Shown here: one piece after another, positions 55,753 through 64,000 of the stretch
Layout: every line of letters begins with the position of its first letter
How positions within the stretch are numbered: position 1 is the first letter of the stretch
Assembly (NCBI RefSeq): GCF_027943255.1
Contig: NC_072892.1
Coordinates: 17,879,792 to 17,943,791 of the forward strand
Direction of reading: 5' to 3'
DNA length: 64,000 nucleotides
DNA from: Anastrepha obliqua
Lineage: Eukaryota > Arthropoda > Insecta > Diptera > Tephritidae
The notes under the pieces: model-generated
Databases searched by the model: none
The model's input: only the letters and a program-made list of their open reading frames with translations
What the model was told of the DNA's origin: nothing
Translations under genes and position numbers: made by a program

Positions 55753-56085
55753 AAGTATATTATGTTATGTTAATGTTAACTCATTCTCTATATCCATACA
55801 AAATATCTATCAAACAAATAAAATTAAAATTTTCTTTTGAAAAATGCAACCATTCAATCAGTATTTTCTTATGACGTTATCACGTTAAACTATCGTCAGT
55901 AAACCGACTTTACAGACAACCTCTTTTTCGAATGAAAGAGGAAAATCAACACTTCCCGCAAATGATGATTGTTCACCACATGTCTAAGCTTGGTTTATGA
56001 CGTTTAGGTTATGTTAGAATGGACTAACACACACTGCTGGCGGCATCTATGGACAAACAGCGGGAACTTTGTTGCGCACCTAGTA

Positions 56086-57125
56086 TTTCGAATGACTCGC
56101 TGGCGGATCTTGGTGGCCAATCCACTGGATTGTTGATGAAGCTATGGTCCACCATAGACTGTGAAGCTAAGAGAGGGAGAGAGAGAGAGAGAGATAAAAA
56201 ATTACAGTCTCTTTGCATTATTTTACGGTAGGCACGGGAAAACCTAAAACTAAGAAACTTTCGAACTAAAAGCGCGATATCTTCAATTGTATTTACTTTT
56301 TAACTAAACAGCTGCATATTGAACTGCAATGGTGCGAAATGGAATTTCCTCACGTTATTTCGAACACTTTTTACACCATGCAAAGGTGAGCCAAAACGCT
56401 GCATTGCCATTAGGGAAATGTCGCAAAATAAATGTGGAAAAGCCCAACTATTTAATTAGACAAGTTGTGTTATGTGGAATGTGAATTATTGAAAATGTTT
56501 AAGTTTTCTTCGTCAGTGGTCGATACAAGTGAGCAGAAGACTGAAGTGACAAACATATGCGCGACAACTCAACCGGTTGTGCTTCAACAACGTTTTAGTT
56601 ACTATTTTTAAATCGCAAGTTGCTTCAAATAAAATGTTTGTTTAGTTTGTAGGTGGAGGAAGTAAACGTTTCAGTGTTCATTTCCTTATTAATTTTAGCA
56701 TAATTCAAGTGTGCGTCAAACAGGCAGACACAAAAGTAGCGATCATATGCGAGTTTTTCTCTTGTTTATTAGGTGATTAGTTTCGAGTGCCATTACAGCC
56801 ACTTCACTGCAAACGAAATTGAAAACGAACTCTCATACACTTGTATGCCTCATTGCGGAAGCGTCATCAGATCACACACGATGTGTGGCATCCATATAAA
56901 GTTTGCTGAAATAATTGCTTTCATTTATGCCCCACATCGAACACTAGAAACTTTAAACAAATGTGTACATATTTATGATATTCGATTTGATATTCTTTTC
57001 AAAGTCACTAAACATATTAAATGAATTATCAGATTAGATTAGATCATCAGATTTCGCTACTACTACTCATTGCCTGAAAGAGTGGTCCAAAAAAGTCTAC
57101 TGCTACACTTTGTTTGGCTAATTTT
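56086..57125. other. Non-coding sequence without recognised features
   Basis: Contains a short (GA)n at about 56172-56196. An open frame at 56773-57024 shows no motif. Nothing else recognised. Confidence 0.4.
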
Positions 57126-57133
57126 ATTTGTTA

Positions 57134-57574
57134 CAACCAAAGGTTACCCGGGTCCACGTTTTGACCTATATCTCGAGACCCCAGTCACGGAGCGGCATGA
57201 AAAATACTCTGTACTAAAGCATCCACCAACAGCTTTCATTTGATATCCATATTGTACAAACACATTCTAGGGTCCACGTTTTGGTCTCTATCTCGAGACC
57301 CTAGTCACGGAGCGGCATGAAAAATACTCTGGACTAAAGCATTCACCAACAGCTTCCATTTGATACCCATATTGTACATACACATCCGAAAGTTACCCGG
57401 GTCCACGTTTTGACCTATATCTCGAGCCCTATTTCCAAAATAAAATATAATCCATGTTACTCGTGGATGATGTAGCTTTCGAATGGTGAAAGAATTTTTA
57501 AAATCGGTCCAGTAGTTTTTGAGCCTATTCATTACAAACAAACAAGGTTTTCCTCTTTATAATATTAGTATAGA
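57134..57574 (-). mobile_element. Third copy (C) of the Helitron-like segment, minus strand, without the outer ends
   Basis: Read on the minus strand it begins at 57574 with TCTATACTAATATTATAAAG, preceded by A, and contains the 'tactggaccgattttaaaaa' leader. It then holds about three subrepeat blocks of the array (caaaacgtggacccgggtaac and caaaacgtggaccctagaat types) and stops at about 57134. It lacks the 20-bp repeats, the 13-bp inverted repeats and the pentanucleotide array. The start point coincides with a canonical Helitron 5' terminus (A|TC). Confidence 0.75.
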
Positions 57575-58015
57575 TTTATTTCAAAACCTGCTTTTGTGTT
57601 TCTTAACTAAATACACCCAACTCTTTTTTACACTGCATTTTTTTACACGATTTTGAAATAACGCGTTTCACCAATAAGAATTGATATATATTTTTACGTG
57701 AATTTTTTGGTCTAGCGCGAGTCCCTAAACATTTTTTTAAATTCTAATTTTGACAGTGTCTTATAAAAACGTATCTATAAAGAAACAAAATATAATTGGG
57801 GGATTACCGTAACCCCCAGTAAACATAAGTAGGCAAACCGTCGGTCGGTTTATGCCCATAGATGTGTTAGTGGCTTAGTCTATTTCATGGCTTATTTACT
57901 TTCCGGGGAATACCCGATTTTTATTATCGCTTTTTTCTTTATCTCGTTGTACTTCGGCTTAAACACAGCATTTCGAAAAGTTCTATAAGAATTATTATAC
58001 AGTACCTTTATCAAT
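57575..58015. other. Flank of the Tigger-like element
   Basis: Probably includes the 5' terminal region of the following transposon, but I could not pair inverted ends. No gene. Confidence 0.4.
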
Positions 58016-58018
58016 AAA

Positions 58019-59785
58019 ATGCCTAAACAACAACAAAATATTTCGAAGAGACAAGCAATTTCGTTAGGAACCAAAATAAAAATCGTAGACTGTCTGAAGA
58101 GAGGGGAAGGTCCCCCATCAGTTGGCAAAGCTTTTAGTTTAAGCGAAGCGACTGTAAGAACAATTAGAAAAAAAAAATGAGAATTCCCTTCGACACTAAA
58201 TAATTTATGGATCAGAACGTAGTTCTAAAACATCTTCTTATAGTCGAAATCATATCTTGGAGAAAACGGAAAGATACATGGGGCTTTGGATGGAAGATTT
58301 GCAAAACAAAAAAAGACCTATTGATGGAAAAATTATAAAGGAGAAAGCACTTAAAATATACAACCAACTACAGAAATTTGAACCATAAACAAGTCTTTAG
58401 GCAATGAAGAAACTGGTATTTAATGCAAGTAAGGGATGGCTGATAGGTTTTCTAAAAAGACACGCATTTCACAATGTAAAAATAAAAGGAGAAGTATATT
58501 AACATCAGCAGACGAAAATGTTGCAAAAAGTTTTCCGGATTTATTTATTTATTTTTATTTATTTATTTATTTTATTTATATTCCAATAAACTAGGAAAAA
58601 TAATTAAACAGGGTGCTTACACTCCGGATCAAATGTTTAATGCCGACGAAACGGGATTTTTCTGGAAGAAAATGATCTGAAAAATCAGCTGGTGCTTTTA
58701 AAGCGCCCAAAGATCGGGTGAGGTTTTTGTTTTGCAGTAATGTTTCTGGGGATAAAATGTTAAGGCCTCTCTTAATCAACAAATCCTTTATGACGAGCTT
58801 TAAGAGGTAAGAACATTAAACACCTTCCAGTTCACTTGATTGTGAATAAAACTGCATGGATAACGGCTGATCTGTTTACAAATTGGTTCAACGACTGCTT
58901 TGTTCCTGAAGTCCAGGAATATATGGAACAAAAAGGTTTGGAATTCGAAATATTTTTGCTCGTTGATAATGCGCCCAGCCACCCAGTGCTGGTTCATTCA
59001 AATATTCAATTGCTGTTTTTGCCGCCTAACACTACCTCGCTGATTCAGCCACTCGATCAGGGCATTATGGCAGCATTTAAAATGTACTACGTCAAGCAAT
59101 CGTTCAAATATGTTTTAGATTCAGTAGAAAATTTGAATGTTATGGAAGCATGGAGAAAGGTTATGGATTGCATTACACATGCTTTTTTTGCCATCAAACA
59201 GTTGCGCCAATTGACCTTAAATGCTTGTTGGAAAAAATGTACCAGCATGCGTCAAAAGTGGAAGTTTTGTAGTATACAAATCAGCCGACTGTTCTGAAAT
59301 TATAAATCTATCGAATACTATTGGTGGCGAAGGTTTCAACAACATGCAAACGGCTGGCATCGATGAGTTAATGTGAGAAAGCCCTTTGGATTAGGATGAT
59401 TTGAGAAGCCGATAATGATGAAAAAGAAGGTGAAGTTCTGTTATTAATCGCTTATTTAATTCGCGAGGGCTTACAAGTATGGAACAACATTTTCTTACTC
59501 TTGATCCTGACATGGAGCGTGCATTAAAATTTCAACGTAATCTTAAGTTTTGTGTAGCTGGATATCAAGAATTATATAAGCAGCTTGAGAAACCAAAAAA
59601 ACAGCCGCAATAACAGACTTTATAACAACAAAAAACCCTGCAGAGGTCGTAATAACGAACGAAATTCTTCATTTGAATCAAGCCCGACAGTTGTGCTAGA
59701 CATATCTGACAAATCTTCTGACGATACCATTTCTGGAACAGTCCGTAATAAACGTATACGTTTGTTATCAAGTAGCGATGAATAG
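58019..59785 (+). pseudogene. Pogo/Tigger-like (CENP-B/jerky type) transposase, inactive
   Basis: Starts ATG at 58019: MPKQQQNISKRQAISLGTKI, KIVDCLKRGEGPPSVGKAFS and LSEATVRTIRK (N-terminal helix-turn-helix). Then comes a second DNA-binding block, HILEKTERYMGLWMEDLQN and KEKALKIYNQLQKFEP, and KGWLIGFLKRHAFHNVKIKG. Catalytic core: YTPDQMFNADETGFFWKKM (first Asp, about 58640), then FEIFLLVDNAPSHPVLVHSN (second) and LPPNTTSLIQPLDQGIMAAF (third, 29 residues later, as in Tigger). A charged Ser-rich tail ends SSSDE before a stop at 59783-59785. Internal stops, frameshifts and a (TTTA)n insertion at about 58535-58580 inactivate it. Its decay is greater than that of the neighbouring mariners. Confidence 0.85.
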
Positions 59786-60600
59786 TTGCAAAATTGATTT
59801 TTATTCCTAATTTCAATTTGAATTTTAATGTGAAACATCTATTGGCTCAACCGAATTGTTGGTGTGGCGACGCTTGCCGTGTGTAGTAGTATTTATGTGT
59901 AGTAATATGAGAAGTGCTAAGCCAATTTCAAAGGAACAACTCACAAATGATGTGGGTTAAAGTGTGTTAGTATGTGTGCCATGTTAGAGAGACAAATGTA
60001 GAGTTGCTAAAGAGCGGCAAGTTGGATGCTCGTGAGTGCTTAATAAATGTTGGTGCGTTATGTGTTTTTGAATGTGTTCGGTAATTTGCTATGTAAATAA
60101 TAGGAATTCGATTACAGAGAATTCATGGGAAACTGGAAGGCTGGCTAGAGTGGGCACCTTTGAGGCGCGCTCTCTGTGCGAAGAAATGACGAAGGTCAGT
60201 GTTTGAGTTGAAAAATATCAAAAGGTCACAGAAAGCAGAGCCACAGCAGAAAGAAGTTTCATTGCTCAATTATTTAAACCAAGTGGAATTATTTTGCAAT
60301 GCCAAATTTATTGCTTTATTAATTCGAAATGAAAAGTGCAAACTTATTTAATAGCAAATTCGAGATATGCCAGCTCGTAATGAGCAAAAGTTGAAATTGA
60401 ATAAAAAGTTTAAACCTATGGAGGAAGGCATATTTTAAAGACACATTTTGATTATCATACAAAGTGACACAAAATTAATCATGCTATCGGATTATTTATA
60501 TTTTTTACAAATAGTGCAGTACGTCAATCACAATTGAAATTTGTGAAGTGTAGAGCTGCTGTATAAAAGCAGCATATAGAAGCAATGGCGGGCGTAAAGG
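59786..60600. other. Non-coding sequence without recognised features
   Basis: AT-rich, no motif recognised; may include the 3' end of the Tigger-like element. Confidence 0.4.
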
Positions 60601-60606
60601 TCAAAA

Positions 60607-60835
60607 GTCATCACTCAATATAATTGCTTTATTTATTATTTTTTTAATTTTATTTAATAATTTTCAACTACAAATCTGGATGATTAATTTTGCGCCACCT
60701 GAAAATTTAAAAAATTTCATCACTCAAAGTAATTTTTTTATTTTGTTTTTTTATTATTTTATTTAATAATTTTCAAATACAAAACTGGATGATTAATTTT
60801 GCGCCACCTGAAAATTTAAAAAATTTTAGCACTCA
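60607..60835. repeat. Two-copy tandem duplication, period 108 bp
   Basis: GGATGATTAATTTTGCGCC followed by ACCTGAAAATTTAAAAAATT occurs at 60679 and again at 60787. The surrounding ATCACTCAA and TAATTTTCAA blocks are repeated in the same order. The 18-bp core GGATGATTAATTTTGCGC is also present at 14765-14782. Confidence 0.85.
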
Positions 60836-60849
60836 AAGCACACTTCAAA

Positions 60850-61372
60850 AAGAATCTCAATTACAAATCAACAACAATCCAAGAGAATCTACTACCAAAT
60901 ATGGAACAACAATAGTTGCTGTATTTGTGAGATATCTTGATAATATTTCATCCAATACTTTTGTAACGTACTTTAGTTATCATCGACTAATCGTCACAGC
61001 GGCCGCCGTAGCCGAATGGGTTGGTGCGTGATTACCATTCGGAATTCACAGAGAGGTCGTTGGTTCGAATCTCGGTGAAAGCAAAATTAATAAAAACATT
61101 TTTCTAATAGCGGTCGCCCCTCGGCAGGCAATGGCAAACCTCCGAGTGTATTTCTGCCATGAAAAAGCTCCTCATAAAAATATCTGCCGTTCGGAGTCGG
61201 CTTGAAACTGTAGGTCCCTCCATTTGTGGAACAACATCAAGACGCACACCATAAATAGGAGGAGGAGCTCGGCCAAACACCTAACAGAAGTGTACGCGCC
61301 AAGTATTTATTTTATTTTTATTTTTTAATCGTCACAGTAATACCGGCAGAGGAAGTCACTGATGAAAATATT
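60850..61372 (+). pseudogene. C-terminus of a Helentron-type endonuclease, interrupted by a SINE
   Basis: Before the SINE the frame reads LQINNNPRESTTKYGTTIVA, VFVRYLDNISSNTFVTYFSY and HRLIV. After the SINE and its target copy it continues TVIPAEEVTDENI and stops near 61370. It aligns with the minus-strand fragment at 49415-49560 (NNRTESTTRSKTTIDAVFQR ... SYFIYHKPLVSFVEIENIED). Only the last 70 or so residues are present. Confidence 0.65.
61000..61325 (+). mobile_element. tRNA-derived SINE, full length
   Basis: Flanked by a 12-bp duplication TAATCGTCACAG (60988-60999, 61326-61337). The head has an A box TAGCCGAATGGGTTGG (61009-61024) and a B box GGTTCGAATCTC (61062-61073), then a conserved body (GCGGTCGCCCCTCGGCAGGC, CTGCCATGAAAAAGCTCC, CGGAGTCGGCTTGAAACTG, GTCCCTCCATTTGTGGAACA) and an AT-rich tail (tatttattttatttttatt). 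No coding capacity. The tail does not resemble the poly-A or TAACC LINE ends here, so its partner LINE is unknown. Confidence 0.94.
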
Positions 61373-62020
61373 TAAATTGTGGCTTGATATTAATATCGAA
61401 TTTTGATATCACATGTAAATAAATGTTTATTAAATAAAGCTACCATTTTCTGTAAGAAATTCGTAATACTTCATTTTTTCATTAGGCTATATTTAAGTCC
61501 TGTAATAATATTATCTTTTATGCATAATACTTGTACACACACGATGTTTCACATCTGCCAGGCGTCCCATGACGGCTCACATTTTTTTTTTATATTTGTA
61601 CTTATGGATTGAATTTTTCACTGTACACTAATTTTAATTTTAGTTGTAATAAAAATAATTTGTTTTTGTTTTATGTAATATGGATTTCATTAATACTTCT
61701 TGTGCACAGTTTTTTGGGAAAATATTTAGAGTTTTTCATCTTACGCGATTTTTTAAAGTTGTGGAATAAATCCCCAAAGTTACCATATGTCGCATGTAGT
61801 TTTTTACACTATTTTTTTTTTGCACGCTTTTGGGTGTATAAATAAATAAATATATATATAATCTAGAAGAAAATCCTAGCACTTTAGATTACCCATCCTT
61901 TCTTTTCTTAGTTTCATTACTTATACAATTAGCTTTCACAAGATTTTCGCAACGCGATTGTACACGACATTCCGTTAATAGATTCTGATTTCAACCTATA
62001 CAGCGGACATTAAACATCCA
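61338..62020. other. Non-coding sequence without recognised features
   Basis: After the nuclease tail (to about 61372) the sequence is AT-rich with (AT)n near 61846-61861. Open frames at 61403-61612 and 61609-61845 are short and hydrophobic by composition only. Confidence 0.4.
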
Positions 62021-62025
62021 ACTTT

Positions 62026-62185
62026 TTTTAATAGCACTCGACCTCAGCAGGCGACGGCAATTTTAGGAGTATATAACTGCCGTTCTGAGACGGCATAAAA
62101 CCATAGGGCCCTCTATTTGTGGCACGTACACGTACTCCCCACATTGAATGAGAAGCTTGTCCTAAACACCTTTCACGGTTGCTCA
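62026..62185 (+). repeat. Decayed 5'-truncated SINE body
   Basis: taatagcactcgacctcagc and aggcgacggcaattttagga, ctgccgttctgagacggc and ccctctatttgtggcacgta follow the order of the SINE body at 61110-61300 with about 25 percent mismatch by eye. A and B boxes are absent. Confidence 0.65.
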
Positions 62186-62313
62186 TAGAAATCATTACCT
62201 TTACAAGGATATACACATTCAAGATATGAAAATATCGAGCCAACTAATGGGTACAAATGAAAAATACATATAATTCATTTGGCTGCGAACTGCCACATAT
62301 GCGTAAGTACATA

Positions 62314-63243
62314 CAGGGTGTTTTTTTTAGAGGTTAGGTTTTCAAGATGAAATAAAACGTATATAATTTAATGTTATGGCCAAGAATTTAGCTTTATTAT
62401 AAAGATAAGGGTTTGCCATTATGCTTTAAAAATGATTTCAAGCAAGTGGCCGCCGCGGCTGGCTCGAATAAATTCCAGCCGAGAAGCCCAATTTTCGACC
62501 ACTTTTTGCAGCAATTGGGGCCGTATGTCAGCAATAACGCGCCGAATATTCTCTTCCAAGACGTCAATCGTCTCGGACTTATCTGCGTAGACAAGCGACT
62601 TCACATAGCCCCACAAGAAATAGTCCAGCGGTGTTATATCGCACGATCTTGGAGACCACGCCACAGGTCCACGGCGCGAGATAATGCGCTCACCAAAAGT
62701 TTCCTTCAATAAATCGATTGTTGCGTTGGCTGTATGGCATGTAGCGCCGTCTTGTTGGAACCAAAGGTCGTCCACATCAACATCGTCCAATTCAGGCACG
62801 AAAAAGTCATTAATAATGGCTCTATAGCGCTCTCCATTGACTGTAACATTATGGAAGGCTTCATTTTTAAAGAAATATGGACCAATGATTCCCTCTGCCC
62901 ATAGAGCACACCAAACAGTGACTTTTTGAGGATGTAACGGCGTCTCAGCAATGGCTTGTGGATTATGTTCACTCCAAATGCGACAATTTTGCTTATTGAC
63001 ATACCCATTTAACCAAAAGTGAGCTTCATCGCTGAACAAAATTTTCTTGTGAAAATCGGGATCGGTGGCCATCTCGTTTTGGGCCCAAATTTGCACGATT
63101 TGCAAACGTTGTTCAGGTGTAAGTCTATTCATTATGAAATGGCAAACCAAACTGAGCATAAATCAAGTGACAGCTGTCAAAAAGACCATCTACGAAAAAA
63201 GTAGTGCCAACTTGAAAACCTAACCTCTAAAAAAAACACCCTT
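62314..63243 (-). mobile_element. DD41D (rosa-like) mariner lacking the DNA-binding region, 930 bp
   Basis: Near-perfect inverted ends CAGGGTGTTTTTTTTAGAGG (left) and AAGGGTGTTTTTTTTAGAGG (right, reverse complement), continuing TTAGGTTTTCAAG, flanked by TA (62312-62313, 63244-63245). It encloses one open transposase frame. The high similarity of the ends suggests a young insertion. Confidence 0.92.
62419..63132 (-). CDS. Internally deleted DD41D transposase
   Basis: One uninterrupted frame; the best start is the Met of MNRLTPEQRLQIVQIW at 63132, giving about 237 residues. The catalytic core is complete: ILFSDEAHFWLNGYVNKQNC (first Asp), TVWCALWAEGIIGPYFF, LWFQQDGATCHTANATIDLL (second Asp), DITPLDYFLWGYVKSLVYAD (third Asp, 41 residues after the second) and LLEIIFKA at the end. 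After about 20 N-terminal residues the sequence jumps in frame to ATDPDFHKKI, so roughly 100-120 residues holding the two helix-turn-helix domains are missing compared with full-size relatives of about 340 residues (recalled). Without DNA binding it should not transpose by itself, though the core is open. Confidence 0.88.
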   Translation of the reverse strand: MNRLTPEQRLQIVQIWAQNEMATDPDFHKKILFSDEAHFWLNGYVNKQNCRIWSEHNPQAIAETPLHPQKVTVWCALWAEGIIGPYFFKNEAFHNVTVNGERYRAIINDFFVPELDDVDVDDLWFQQDGATCHTANATIDLLKETFGERIISRRGPVAWSPRSCDITPLDYFLWGYVKSLVYADKSETIDVLEENIRRVIADIRPQLLQKVVENWASRLEFIRASRGGHLLEIIFKA

Positions 63244-63245
63244 TA

Positions 63246-64000
63246 CATCCATTTGTACATATAAACAAAAAGCTGCAGAAGTGGCGCGCAACTGTTGATC
63301 AAATTTGCGATGTTCAGTGAACAGTGCAGACAAAATGTATGGCAATTGAAGAGAATAGAGCCGTTGCACTTATGTAGGTACTCATATACTCGTATAGTAC
63401 ACACACACACATCTGTAAACAAACAAGGTGGAATGGAAAAGAAAGTGAAATTTTCATTTTGCACAATTTGTTTATTCTCAACCACAAAAGCTTCATACAG
63501 AAACATTTTTCAATTGCAATTTTCTTTTACAGTTGCCCACTGTCCGGTTCAACGATTGGGTCAAAACCCATTAACCATAATCGTTAAGAGAAAAAATGGC
63601 TATGCAAAGTTCAAATTGCTGCAAAACTGAAAGTCAATATGAAAATGTGGAGGATAATTGAAAATGGAAATTTTGCGAAATGCATTGGGTGTCAGGTGAA
63701 TGCTTTTAGAAGTCAAAAGGGCGCAGTAGCTGCGAAAATTGAACTTTGAGCTGACCTTTACACGGTGTAACAATGGATAGGGGACAGCTCTCTGCTCTGA
63801 ATTGTTCTAATCAATTATTAAAACTTCTAATGGCTAATACTGCCGATGGTGGAATTAAATTGAAATCATACTATTTTCGTATAAAAATCCATTAAAGTAT
63901 TTAAAACTTAATTACAGTTCAGCAGTTCACAACTACTTTGCGCAAACACCCTCATACACGCACATGCTGATGACGTCATTATATTTTCTCGCAATTGTGG
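63246..64000. other. Non-coding sequence without recognised features
   Basis: Overlapping open frames on both strands at 63243-63630 show no motif. A short (AC)n lies at 63399-63411. Nothing else is supported up to the end of the window. Confidence 0.45.

Larger units (their letters stand above)
54486..55923 (+). mobile_element. Helentron/DINE-like element B, 1.44 kb
   Basis: Nearly the same left 630 bp and right 170 bp as element A: GACGTGATAACGTC at 54486-54499, the 13-bp inverted partner GACGTTATCACGT at 55873-55885, edges in T-runs (54481-54485, 55924-55928). Parts: eight 17-20-bp repeats (54545-54690), the Helitron-like segment beginning TCTATACTAATATTATAAAG at about 55000, a single subrepeat block (about 55147-55250) and (TTATG)100 (55253-55752). 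Unlike A it has no 375-bp array. It interrupts the mariner transposase gene. Confidence 0.75.
53569..56083 (-). mobile_element. Second copy of the 13-kb DD34D mariner, split by Helentron-like element B
   Basis: Same family as 13154-14428. The right end is intact (ACTAGGTGCGCAACAAAGTT in reverse, TA at 56084-56085). The left end has lost about 17 bp inside the terminal repeat (tattagg then cgctgttttttt). Minus-strand transposase: MVNNHHLREV region near 55975, interruption, then TCRDWFRRFKDGNF, EELASVLGVTRQSISKRLHA, WVPYELKPRDVERRF, GFLHRIVTGDETWIH (first Asp present), RPQYAERHEKVILQHDNARP and YSPDIALSDYHLLRSMAHGL. Frameshifts and a stop after EDIKK near 53740 inactivate it. About 18 bp of mariner are missing at the Helentron insertion point. 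Confidence 0.88.

Noticed and set aside
60988..61090. A genuine tRNA gene (A and B boxes present)
   Set aside because: The head does not close into an acceptor stem by eye, and the sequence continues into a repeated body with target duplications; it is a SINE.

Overview
The window looks like intergenic and intronic DNA from a transposon-rich fly genome. A true fruit fly (Tephritidae) is my best guess. The reasons are inference: long CAG/AAC codon runs in the one host exon are typical of Diptera, and the transposon mix (DD41D 'rosa-like' mariner, several DD34D mariners, maT, LOA-type and RTE-type LINEs, a tRNA-derived SINE) fits published tephritid repeats. No rRNA, tRNA gene, CRISPR or bacterial-style operon is visible.

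Only one convincing host gene is present: a minus-strand exon of about 1.7 kb (18537 to 16832) coding for a Ser/Ala/Asn-rich low-complexity protein. Its reading frame runs exactly into a strong splice donor, so the apparent stop codon is intronic and the gene must continue leftwards. I do not recognise the protein.

Nearly everything else assignable is mobile DNA, mostly nested. Left part: a decayed DD41D mariner (1.15-2.46 kb), an RTE/Proto2-like LINE split by a 0.4-kb inverted-repeat element (4.04-5.40 kb), a LINE split by both a LOA-type LINE and a TTAA-flanked MITE (6.6-9.6 kb), a truncated Jockey LINE (11.6-12.2 kb) and a full-length dead mariner (13.15-14.43 kb). Middle: a mariner (22.7-28.08 kb) carrying a 4.1-kb LOA-type retrotransposon with intact ORF1, an ATGA-coupled ORF2 and a clean target duplication; then a 4.6-kb Helentron/Helitron-like element (30.0-34.6 kb) inserted in a SINE. 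This element holds a 375-bp tandem array with 750-bp alternation, plus a pentanucleotide array. Right part: maT (35.4-36.5 kb), a 0.7-kb MITE with an 8-bp duplication (37.6-38.3 kb), then a mariner containing a Tc1-like element that itself contains a LINE tail, a SINE, a LOA-type LINE and a TTAA MITE (38.9-43.7 kb). Further right are LINE and Helentron-nuclease fragments (46-53.5 kb), a mariner split by a second, short copy of the Helentron-like element (53.6-56.1 kb), a third partial copy (57.1-57.6 kb), a pogo/Tigger-like pseudogene (58.0-59.8 kb), a SINE inside a Helentron nuclease fragment (60.8-61.4 kb) and a DD41D mariner lacking its DNA-binding region (62.3-63.2 kb).

The most noteworthy biology is the comparison of the three Helentron/Helitron-like copies. 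It captures one stage in which an ordered satellite appears to grow inside a mobile element. The nested insertions, many with readable target duplications, also give a relative order of activity for about a dozen families. All coordinates and motifs are read by eye; family names are inference from recalled motifs, not from database searches.
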